Shown: one piece after another, positions 1-5,345 of the stretch
How positions within the stretch are numbered: position 1 is the stretch's first letter
Layout: every line of letters starts with the position of its first letter
NCBI GenBank assembly: GCA_900552455.1
Contig: URZX01000039.1
Coordinates: forward strand, 1 to 17,187
DNA from: an uncultured Peptococcaceae bacterium
Lineage (GTDB): Bacteria; Bacillota; Peptococcia; Peptococcales; Peptococcaceae
Length of the DNA stretch: 17,187 bases
Direction of reading: 5' to 3'
Translations under genes and position numbers: made by a program
The notes under the pieces: model-generated
The model's input: the letters and a program-made list of their open reading frames with translations, nothing else
Told to the model about the DNA's origin: nothing
Database searches by the model: none

Positions 1-8
1 AAATGAGA

Positions 9-43
9 AAACCCTATTTTGGCTAGACGCCAAAATAGGGTTT
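9..43. terminator. Perfect 15-bp inverted repeat, probable bidirectional terminator
   Basis: The arms at 9-23 and 29-43 are exact reverse complements with a 5-base loop (TAGAC). The arm ends in TTT on the plus strand, and an A-rich flank on the left gives a U-rich tail on the minus strand. It probably ends a gene lying left of the window. The left half resembles the incomplete hairpin arm after dusB near 17118-17133. Confidence 0.6.
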
Positions 44-55
44 ATCTACAGTCTG

Positions 56-85
56 CCGCCGGACAATCTTGTCCGGCGGTTTTTT
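56..85 (+). terminator. Intrinsic terminator of an upstream gene
   Basis: A 9-bp GC-rich stem (56-64 with 71-79) has a 6-base loop and is followed by six T at 80-85. It isolates the following two-component operon from upstream transcription. Confidence 0.85.
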
Positions 86-129
86 CATGCAAAAGTTTAT
101 CTGGCGTTTAAGAATGGAGCAGCGGTCTG

Positions 130-138
130 TGGTATAAT
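130..138 (+). promoter_or_regulatory. Extended -10 promoter of the two-component operon
   Basis: TGGTATAAT at 130-138 is an extended -10 box (TGN plus TATAAT). No good TTGACA-like -35 lies 17 bp upstream. The box is 33 bases before the GTG start, giving a short leader with AGGAGG at 158-163. Confidence 0.65.
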
Positions 139-170
139 TTATTCAGAAATGATAATAGGAGGGATGGCTG

Positions 171-1619
171 GTGAAGATCCATACACGTTTGCAGGTGTCA
201 AACTTTCTGATGATCCTGGTGCCGGTGGGGATCACACTGGCGACTGGGGTGCTCTGCCTGGCGCTGGTGTGGCTGGCAATGTCGGTTGGCGGTGGTCTGG
301 GATTTGACGATCAGGAGGATTTTGACGAGGCTGGCGAGCGCATTGTGCAGGTGACGGCGCAGGCGCTGGCGGCGGATGACGATGCGACGCGTCTGTCGCG
401 GCTGGATCGATTGTCGGCGCTCTTGGATGACAACGCGATGCGCCTGGTTGTGACGCGCGCTGGGGAAGCGTTTTATGAGCACGGTGCTGAAAGCGAGCAC
501 GACGAAGCGCTGGACGACGCTGCGGAAGTGCTCACGGACAGCGGGAGTGTGGCGAAGGACGATCGCACGCTTTTTGTGCAGGATGTCAGCAGCGGCGGTG
601 AACATTTTCGCATTGCGCTCTATGGCAGCGAGCAGGCTTTTTCAACGGATTTTCTGGAGATGGTGCTGGCGATCGTGGCGGTTATTCTGATCGCTGCGAT
701 CCTGATCGCGCTGATCCTGACGAACCATTTTCTGACGCGCTTTGTTTTTCGCAAGATTGAGGAGCCGCTGGATATTCTCGCGCGCGGTGTGCAGGAGATT
801 GGCGCTGGTAATCTGGACTACCGCATTGTTTACGATGGCGACGACGAATTTACGCCGATCTGCGCGGAGTTCAACGAGATGGCGCTGCGCCTGCGCCGTT
901 CTGTGGAGGAAACGCAGCGCCAGGAGGAAAGCCGCAAGGAACTCATGGCGGGGATCAGCCACGATCTGCGCTCGCCGTTGACATCGATCCAGGCCTATGT
1001 GGAAGGCTTGTTAGACGGTGTTGCGAACACGCCAGAGAAGCAGCAGGCGTATCTGCGCACGATCAAGGCGAAGGCTGAAGAGATCCAGCGCATGGTCTCG
1101 CAGATCTTTCAGTTTTCAAAAATGGATCTGGAAAATTATCCGATGCAGATCGAGCCGCTGGCGTTGGATGAAGAGCTGGGCGCGCTGCTCGAGGTTGTCG
1201 GGCCGGAATACGCCGAAAAAGGGCTCGCTGTGCAGGCAGACCTGGCGCCTGCGGTGGCGCTTGTTGATGCGGAGCTTTTGCGGCGCATCGTTGTGAACAT
1301 CCTCGACAACAGCCTCAAGTACAAGTGCGCAGAGACGGGGCAAGCCGAGGTGCGTCTGCGCGCAGCGGAGGACGGGGTGCATCTCTGCATTGCTGACGAT
1401 GGGCCCGGGGTGCCGCCGGAAGCACTGCCGAAGCTGTTTGATGTGTTCTACCGCAGCGATCCGTCGCGCCATAATCCAAACCAGGGCAGCGGCCTGGGCC
1501 TTGCCATCGTTGCCCGGGCGGTGCAGCGCATGGGCGGCACGGTTCAGGCGCGTGCGGCGGAGCCACACGGACTGCTGATCGAGGTCATTCTGCCGAAAGG
1601 AGAGAACAATCATGGATAA
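171..1619 (+). CDS. Sensor histidine kinase of a two-component system
   Basis: This 482-residue membrane kinase senses an external signal and phosphorylates the regulator encoded just downstream. A first membrane segment spans about residues 12-37, an acidic extracellular sensor region about 38-160, and a second membrane segment about 161-186. A HAMP linker follows (about 187-245). The H-box GISHDLRSPLT puts the phospho-accepting histidine at residue 264. ATP-binding boxes are NILDNSLKY (376-384), DDGPGV (409-414), LFDVFYR (422-428) and GSGLGLAI (439-446), so all catalytic elements are present. The GTG start is chosen because AGGAGG lies 7 bases upstream; an ATG at 164 is out of frame. The sensor region gives no clue to the ligand, and no target operon can be inferred from the neighbours. 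Family certain, signal unknown. Confidence 0.93.
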   Translation: MKIHTRLQVSNFLMILVPVGITLATGVLCLALVWLAMSVGGGLGFDDQEDFDEAGERIVQVTAQALAADDDATRLSRLDRLSALLDDNAMRLVVTRAGEAFYEHGAESEHDEALDDAAEVLTDSGSVAKDDRTLFVQDVSSGGEHFRIALYGSEQAFSTDFLEMVLAIVAVILIAAILIALILTNHFLTRFVFRKIEEPLDILARGVQEIGAGNLDYRIVYDGDDEFTPICAEFNEMALRLRRSVEETQRQEESRKELMAGISHDLRSPLTSIQAYVEGLLDGVANTPEKQQAYLRTIKAKAEEIQRMVSQIFQFSKMDLENYPMQIEPLALDEELGALLEVVGPEYAEKGLAVQADLAPAVALVDAELLRRIVVNILDNSLKYKCAETGQAEVRLRAAEDGVHLCIADDGPGVPPEALPKLFDVFYRSDPSRHNPNQGSGLGLAIVARAVQRMGGTVQARAAEPHGLLIEVILPKGENNHG

Positions 1620-2298
1620 AATTCTTATCATCGAAGATGATACCGCCATTGCGGAGATTGAGCGCGACTATCTGGAGCTTGATGGTTTCGCGGTGGAGAT
1701 TGCTGCCGACGGCAACACAGGGTTTGAGCGCGGGCTTTCGGGCGAGCACAGCCTGATCCTGCTTGATCTCATGCTGCCGGGGATGGATGGTTTTGCCATC
1801 TGCCGCGCTCTGCGCGAGCAGATCGACGTGCCGATCCTCATGGTCACTGCGCGCCAGGAAGACATCGACAAGATTCGCGGTCTTGGTCTTGGCGCGGATG
1901 ACTATATTGAAAAACCGTTTTCGCCGAGTGTGCTCGTCGCGCGTGTGAAGGCGCATCTTGCACGCTATCGCCGCCTCACTGGCAGCGAGCGCACGAGCGG
2001 CGAGATCCAGATCGGCGGCATTCGGCTGAACGAAGAAACGCACCGTGTTTATGTTGACGGGCGTGAGGTGGAGCTCACCAACAAGGAATATGAACTGCTC
2101 TTATTTTTCATGCTCAATGTCGACGTCGTTTTCAGCCGCGAGCAATTATACGAGCGCATCTGGGGCTGGGACGCCATGGGCGACAGCGCAACAGTCGCTG
2201 TACATATCAATCGCCTGCGCAAAAAGATCGAGCAGGATCCCGCCAATCCGCGCTACATTGTCTCTGTCTGGGGCGCGGGATATCGGTTTAATCCGTGA
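1612..2298 (+). CDS. OmpR/PhoB-family response regulator
   Basis: This is a 228-residue transcription factor controlled by phosphorylation. The receiver domain (about 1-115) has the acidic pocket EDD at residues 8-10, phospho-acceptor D52 in LLDLMLPGMDG, T79 and the conserved K101 in KPF. The C-terminal winged-helix domain (about 128-228) ends in the usual YIVSVWGAGYRF wing. Its start overlaps the kinase stop by 8 bases, with AAAGGAGA at 1596-1603 inside the kinase gene, so the two are translationally coupled. The length is typical of the family. Family certain, regulon unknown. Confidence 0.95.
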   Translation: MDKILIIEDDTAIAEIERDYLELDGFAVEIAADGNTGFERGLSGEHSLILLDLMLPGMDGFAICRALREQIDVPILMVTARQEDIDKIRGLGLGADDYIEKPFSPSVLVARVKAHLARYRRLTGSERTSGEIQIGGIRLNEETHRVYVDGREVELTNKEYELLLFFMLNVDVVFSREQLYERIWGWDAMGDSATVAVHINRLRKKIEQDPANPRYIVSVWGAGYRFNP

Positions 2299-2302
2299 GC
2301 GC

Positions 2303-2365
2303 GAGTGAGGAGTGAGCCCTTCGGGGAAAACGCGCTTTGCTTGTTTTCGGCGAGGAGTGAGGAGT
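2303..2365. repeat. Short intergenic repeat-like block
   Basis: The 10-mer GAGGAGTGAG occurs at 2307-2316 and again at 2352-2361. The copies flank a small hairpin (GAAAAC at 2326-2331 with GTTTTC at 2343-2348). The block follows the regulator stop codon directly and has no coding potential. It looks like a remnant of a dispersed intergenic repeat, but other copies cannot be seen in this window. Confidence 0.4.
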
Positions 2366-2368
2366 TGG

Positions 2369-2396
2369 AAAGTGCTCGCAAAATAAGAGCACTTTT
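2369..2396 (+). terminator. Intrinsic terminator after the two-component operon
   Basis: A 9-bp stem (AAAGTGCTC 2369-2377 with GAGCACTTT 2387-2395) has a 9-base A-rich loop. The T run is short (four T at 2393-2396), so termination may be partial. Confidence 0.65.
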
Positions 2397-2433
2397 GGCG
2401 GAAAAAGTTTATAATTTGTTTATCGTTGTTTAA

Positions 2434-2461
2434 TTGGTGGTTTAAGCCTCCTTGTTATACT
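2434..2461 (+). promoter_or_regulatory. Promoter of the zinc-ribbon membrane protein
   Basis: TTGGTG at 2434-2439 and TATACT at 2456-2461 are 16 bp apart. The -10 overlaps the left arm of the hairpin at 2444-2490, so a transcript from here (start near 2468) would lack that arm. A second possible -10, TATAAT at 2410-2415, has no clear -35 and would give a longer leader that includes the whole hairpin. Confidence 0.5.
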
Positions 2462-2490
2462 TGTATCAACAAGTTGAAACAAGGAGGCTT
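2444..2490 (+). promoter_or_regulatory. Hairpin sequestering the ribosome binding site
   Basis: A perfect 13-bp stem pairs 2444-2456 (AAGCCTCCTTGTT) with 2478-2490 (AACAAGGAGGCTT). The 3' arm contains the Shine-Dalgarno AAGGAGG at 2481-2487, 8 bases before the ATG at 2496. An inner 5-bp stem (ACTTG/CAAGT) extends it. A short T run follows, so it could also act as a terminator. RNA entering from upstream would hide the ribosome site. Confidence 0.65.
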
Positions 2491-2495
2491 TTCTC

Positions 2496-3110
2496 ATGAA
2501 AACATTATCACAGGAAATCATGGCGCTGGATTTTCGGCGCGTTGGGAAAAATTATGCACTGGCAGCGGTTGTTGTGCTGGTGGTTTGTGTTGGGCTGGGG
2601 GCTTTTCTGCTCTGGCCGCAGCTTGGCGAAGCGTGGGCGCTGCTCGCTCACGGGCAGGGGCCGCTGGAATGGCGTTTGGACACGCTCGAGGATGCCTGGG
2701 AATGGAGCCTGGCGGGATACGGTGGTGGCGTGCTCAGCGCAGTTGGCTTGGGCGCGCGCACGGCGCTTCTCGTGAGTGGGTTGGTGCTGGTCGCTGTGGC
2801 GGTGGGCTACTGGCTGCTTGTGGCGCTGTGGCTGTACCAGCTGGCGAATCGTGCGGAAATGGGCGGCGCGCTTTGGGCGCTGCTCGGTCTTGTCGGCAAT
2901 CTGGCTGCTGTTGCTCTCTTCTTTGCGGCGCGCAGTCTGCTGCGTACACAATGCGCAGGTTGCGGCGGCTGGTCTGCGAAAGCCAGCGGATATTGCCGCC
3001 ATTGCGGCACTGGTCTCGGGGACAGCTGTCCGTCCTGTGGTCAGAGTGTGGCGGCGAAGGATATTTACTGCGTCCGCTGCGGCGCACCGCTCGGTCATGA
3101 AAATAGTTAA
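2496..3110 (+). CDS. Membrane protein with C-terminal double zinc ribbon, function unknown
   Basis: The protein has 204 residues. Three hydrophobic segments are visible, near residues 20-42, 88-115 and 120-143. The C-terminal 55 residues carry four CxxC pairs in order (CAGC, CRHC, CPSC, CVRC), the pattern of two zinc ribbons of the zinc-ribbon/DZANK type found at the end of many uncharacterised bacterial membrane proteins. The start is fixed by AAGGAGG 8 bases upstream. The gene is flanked by terminators on both sides, so it is probably monocistronic. No enzymatic motif is seen. The zinc ribbons suggest a protein- or nucleic-acid-contact role on the cytoplasmic side, which is inference only. 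Confidence 0.85.
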   Translation: MKTLSQEIMALDFRRVGKNYALAAVVVLVVCVGLGAFLLWPQLGEAWALLAHGQGPLEWRLDTLEDAWEWSLAGYGGGVLSAVGLGARTALLVSGLVLVAVAVGYWLLVALWLYQLANRAEMGGALWALLGLVGNLAAVALFFAARSLLRTQCAGCGGWSAKASGYCRHCGTGLGDSCPSCGQSVAAKDIYCVRCGAPLGHENS

Positions 3111-3118
3111 GCAACGAG

Positions 3119-3143
3119 CTGCCTGCCTTGTGCAGGCAGTTTT
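3119..3143 (+). terminator. Intrinsic terminator of the zinc-ribbon gene
   Basis: An 8-bp stem (CTGCCTGC 3119-3126 with GCAGGCAG 3132-3139) has a 5-base loop and four T at 3140-3143. It starts 8 bases after the stop codon. Confidence 0.8.
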
Positions 3144-3155
3144 GTATTGCGCACA

Positions 3156-3184
3156 TTGGCAAGCGTGTGCGGATGCGCTATAAT
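3156..3184 (+). promoter_or_regulatory. Sigma-70 promoter of the DUF368 gene
   Basis: TTGGCA at 3156-3161 and TATAAT at 3179-3184 are separated by exactly 17 bp. The predicted start near 3191 lies downstream of in-frame codons from 3147, which rules out an upstream-extended start for the next gene. Confidence 0.8.
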
Positions 3185-3242
3185 AGATGGGCTGGAATTG
3201 CGCCGCGTTGCGGCTGAAATAAAATCAACTACAGGAGGATGC

Positions 3243-4172
3243 ATGATCTATAATATTTTTCACGGCTTCTGCATGGCAATGGCCGACAGTGTGCCGGGTG
3301 TGAGTGGCGGCACGGTGGCCTATATTCTGGGATTTTACGAGCGCTTCATCGACGCGCTGCACTATCTTTTCAGCGGCTCGATGCGCGAACGCAAGGAAGC
3401 ACTGCGCTACCTGCTCAAGCTCGGTGTTGGCTGGATCATCGGGATGGTGTCGTCGGTGCTGGTGCTGGCGCAGCTTTTTGAAAGCCATATCTATTTTCTC
3501 ACGTCGCTCTTTCTCGGGCTGACGCTGGCGGCGCTGCCTTTCGTTTATAAGGAAGAAAAAGAAGTGATCAGCGGGCACGGGCGCAACATCGTCTGGCTCG
3601 TCATTGGGCTGGCGCTTGTGTGCGGGATGGTTTTCTTCCGCGACAGCGCCACGACCAGCGGCGCCGTTGATTTTATGAGCCTGTCGCTGGGGCAGGGCGT
3701 GTATGTTTTCATCTCCGGCGCGTTGGCGATCTCGGCGATGGTGCTGCCAGGGGTCAGCGGTTCTACGGTGCTGCTCATCATGGGCGTTTATATGCCGGCG
3801 ATCAGCGCGCTCAACCGTCTCGCTCATTTTGAGCTTGGCGTGCTGCCAGGGGTTGCTGTGCTCATTGTGGGCATTCTCTGCGGAGCGGCCGTCGCCGTGC
3901 GATTTTTGCGCGAAGCGCTGAAGCATCATCGCAGCGCCGTTGTCTATCTGATCCTCGGGCTCATGCTCGGCTCTCTCTACGCCATCATCATGGGGCCGAC
4001 GACGCTCGCTGCCGGCGAACCGCCGCTGACGCTGGAAAGCTTCAGTCCGCTCGCTTTTGTGCTCGGTATTGCTGTGCTCCTTGGTTTGGAAAAGATCAAA
4101 GCCCTTGGCCAGAAACGCGAGGCCGAGCTGGAAGAACTCATGCCATCCCCAAAAGAACCCTGGCGCGAATAA
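3243..4172 (+). CDS. DUF368 membrane protein, probable undecaprenyl-phosphate translocase
   Basis: This is a 309-residue polytopic membrane protein. The family signature appears twice, as DSVPGVSGGT near the N terminus (residues 14-23) and MVLPGVSGSTVLLIMG in the second half, matching the internally repeated fold of DUF368. Members of DUF368 (PopT-type) have been shown to return undecaprenyl phosphate across the membrane for reuse in peptidoglycan and wall polymer synthesis; assigning that role here is by family. The ATG at 3243 follows AGGAGG (3233-3238) closely. An in-frame extension to 3147 would overlap the promoter and is rejected. A strong terminator follows, so the gene is probably transcribed alone. 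The C terminus is short, charged and cytoplasmic. Confidence 0.88.
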   Translation: MIYNIFHGFCMAMADSVPGVSGGTVAYILGFYERFIDALHYLFSGSMRERKEALRYLLKLGVGWIIGMVSSVLVLAQLFESHIYFLTSLFLGLTLAALPFVYKEEKEVISGHGRNIVWLVIGLALVCGMVFFRDSATTSGAVDFMSLSLGQGVYVFISGALAISAMVLPGVSGSTVLLIMGVYMPAISALNRLAHFELGVLPGVAVLIVGILCGAAVAVRFLREALKHHRSAVVYLILGLMLGSLYAIIMGPTTLAAGEPPLTLESFSPLAFVLGIAVLLGLEKIKALGQKREAELEELMPSPKEPWRE

Positions 4173-4175
4173 AAT

Positions 4176-4216
4176 AATCGGCGCTGCAGACGATCGCTTT
4201 GTCTGCAGCGCCGATT
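4176..4216 (+). terminator. Strong terminator of the DUF368 gene
   Basis: A perfect 16-bp stem pairs 4176-4191 with 4201-4216 around a 9-base loop, just after the stop codon. The T tract is modest (TTGTT). It also shields the gene from the convergent small RNA array. Confidence 0.8.
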
Positions 4217-4228
4217 TGTTATGATACG

Positions 4229-4385
4229 AAAAAACGACAGCCGGAGAGATGCTGTCGTTTTTCTGTGGCTTTCGACCAGTCGCGGAAAAAAGGGAGAGAG
4301 AAAAAAACGCGACCGTGTCGAATGGTTTCTCGGGATAAACAGCTGAGGTGTTGAAAGGGGGGAAAAACAAACTTCCTCAACTGCT
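4229..4385 (-). ncRNA. Putative small RNA, tandem copy A
   Basis: This is the fourth and last copy in the direction of transcription. The predicted start is near 4385, 7 bases after TATAAT (plus coordinates 4392-4397). Hairpin 1 pairs 4375-4383 with 4340-4348 (CAGUUGAGG/CCUCAGCUG, one wobble), with a loop holding a CCCCCC run. Hairpin 2 pairs 4317-4322 and 4308-4313 with 4271-4276 and 4279-4284; its 23-base loop is U-rich with CUCUCUCCC. Terminator: 4251-4262 with 4229-4241, loop AUCUCUCCG, ending in six U. There is no plausible ORF. The family is unknown to me. The call rests on the shared layout of four copies. Confidence 0.7.
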
Positions 4386-4391
4386 GTGCTT

Positions 4392-4423
4392 ATTATAGCG
4401 CAAAATGCAGCGCCAGATGTGCG
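4392..4423 (-). promoter_or_regulatory. Promoter of small RNA copy A
   Basis: The -10 TATAAT is at 4392-4397 (read on the minus strand). A CGCACA box at 4418-4423 lies 20 bp upstream, at the position where the other copies have CYGACA. The spacer is longer than the sigma-70 optimum, so the upstream box may be a weak -35 or a regulator site. Confidence 0.55.
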
Positions 4424-4474
4424 GAATTAATAAAGAAGCTTATAAGCAATTATGAAGAATCCTGTTACTAAAAT

Positions 4475-4638
4475 AAAAAAAACAGCAGCGGGAGAGACGC
4501 TGCTGTTTTTCGGACTCGTTGGCGCCTGGCATCGCGAAAAAAGGGGGAGAAAAAACACATTGCCAAACGCTTTAATGATGAACGGATTTGTCTCAGTTGG
4601 GTGTAGAAAAAAGGGAGAAAAAACTCACCTCAACTGAC
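4475..4638 (-). ncRNA. Putative small RNA, tandem copy B
   Basis: The predicted start is near 4638. Hairpin 1 pairs 4631-4636 with 4594-4599 and 4626-4629 with 4600-4603; its loop contains UUUUUUCUCCCUUUUUU. Hairpin 2 pairs 4561-4570 with 4522-4531 (two wobbles) plus a 4-bp inner stem; its loop is UUUUUUCUCCCCCUUUUUU. Terminator: 4498-4510 with 4478-4490, a 13-bp stem, loop UCUCUCC, then a U run. The 5' end shares CAGUUGAGG with copy A. ORFs overlapping it on either strand are low-complexity and cover the hairpins, so they are not credible genes. Confidence 0.72.
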
Positions 4639-4644
4639 ACCGTT

Positions 4645-4676
4645 ATTCTAGCACAAAACATTCCCGGGGTTGTCAG
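4645..4676 (-). promoter_or_regulatory. Promoter of small RNA copy B
   Basis: The -10 TAGAAT at 4645-4650 is preceded by TGC (extended -10). CTGACA at 4671-4676 lies 20 bp upstream. The context TTTTGTGC before the -10 is the same as in copy C. Confidence 0.6.
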
Positions 4677-4745
4677 GAAAAATTGAAGAACCCGCAAAGA
4701 AATTGCCAAGTCGATATGAAGAGCAGCTCCATAATCTCCGACACG

Positions 4746-4915
4746 CAGAAAGACAGCCGCGAGAGGGAATCGCGGCTGTCTTTCTGTGTTGCTTATTGCT
4801 CTGGAAAATTGAGGCTCATCCGGTCGTGAAAATAAGGGAGAAAAACACGACCAGATGGTGATGTGGCTCAGCTGGGATGTGAAAAAAAGGAAGAAAAAAA
4901 CGCATCTCAGCTGTT
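4746..4915 (-). ncRNA. Putative small RNA, tandem copy C
   Basis: The predicted start is near 4915. Hairpin 1 pairs 4901-4913 with 4869-4881 (CAGCUG outer stem, GAUG/CAUC inner stem); its loop is U-rich with a CUUCC core, the only copy with UUCC there. Hairpin 2 pairs 4846-4857 with 4817-4828 over 12 bp (one wobble); its 17-base loop holds UUUUUCUCCCUUAUUUU. A linker follows, then a 16-bp terminator stem (4771-4786 with 4746-4761) with loop AUUCCCUCU. The U tract after the terminator is poor. Confidence 0.72.
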
Positions 4916-4921
4916 GCACTT

Positions 4922-4954
4922 ATTATAGCACAAAATCCCTAGCGAGAATGTCGG
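4922..4954 (-). promoter_or_regulatory. Promoter of small RNA copy C
   Basis: TGCTATAAT on the minus strand (-10 at 4922-4927) is a full extended -10. CCGACA at 4949-4954 lies 21 bp upstream within TTTTCCCGACA, a block shared with copies B and D. Confidence 0.65.
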
Positions 4955-4994
4955 GAAAATGTGAATATTCTGGGTGAAAGTCGTCATTTTTTCG

Positions 4995-5182
4995 CAAAAA
5001 AATTGGAAACGACAGAGCCGAGGGGATAGTCTGTCGTTTCCAGGCTTAGGAAAGTAAGCGTTTTCTGCTGTAGCCTTGTGGAACCGCCGTATCGAAAAAA
5101 GAAAGGAGAAAAGAAAAAAACTGGCGATCCCTGTGTCTCACGGCGCCAAAAAGGGGGAGAAAAAACGCGCGCTTTTGAGACA
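4995..5182 (-). ncRNA. Putative small RNA, tandem copy D
   Basis: This is the first copy in the direction of transcription and the most diverged. Hairpin 1 pairs 5176-5183 with 5133-5140 (GUGUCUCA type, 8 bp) plus an inner GCGC stem; its loop holds UUUUUUCUCCCCCUUUUU. Hairpin 2 pairs 5123-5130 with 5080-5088 less perfectly; its long loop contains UUUUCUCCUUUCUUUUUU. A third small stem (5055-5059 with 5044-5048) lies in the linker. Terminator: 5031-5042 with 5004-5015, 12 bp, loop with AUCCCCUC, then seven U. It follows the dehydrogenase-like gene on the same strand but is separated from it by a terminator and has its own promoter. Confidence 0.68.
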
Positions 5183-5187
5183 CTTAT

Positions 5188-5219
5188 AGTGTAGCACAGC
5201 GGCGGTGCGCAGGTGTCGG
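5188..5219 (-). promoter_or_regulatory. Promoter of small RNA copy D
   Basis: TGCTACACT on the minus strand (-10 TACACT at 5188-5193) is an extended -10. CCGACA at 5214-5219 lies 20 bp upstream. The -10 matches the consensus less well than in copies A and C. Confidence 0.5.
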
Positions 5220-5272
5220 GAAAGAGGGAAATTTTGGTAATGAAATGGTTACAGGAATATTCGCTTCACCCA

Positions 5273-5303
5273 GAAAAAAATTCCAGCCGGATCCGGCTGG
5301 AAT
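5273..5303 (-). terminator. Terminator of the dehydrogenase-like gene
   Basis: A perfect 24-base palindrome at 5280-5303 gives a 10-bp stem with a GATC loop. On the minus strand it is followed by seven U (plus A run 5274-5280). It ends the gene whose stop codon is at 5346. Confidence 0.85.
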
Positions 5304-5345
5304 GGATGAATAATCGATGATTGCAAAACTGGCGCATGCGGCGCG

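Noticed and set aside
3225..4370. Long 381-residue minus-strand ORF
   Set aside because: It is the shadow of the DUF368 gene, is His/Arg/Glu-rich without domains, and crosses a terminator.
4452..4637. 61-residue plus-strand ORF in the small RNA array
   Set aside because: It is Lys-rich low-complexity sequence running through the terminator and loops of copy B, with no ribosome site.
4593..4919. 108-residue minus-strand ORF rich in Phe and Leu
   Set aside because: It spans the 3' end of one RNA unit's promoter region and two U-rich hairpin loops. The Phe runs are simply the poly-U loops.
4229..5219. CRISPR array or simple tandem repeat
   Set aside because: The units are too long and too diverged, have no constant direct repeat, and show preserved pairing rather than preserved sequence.
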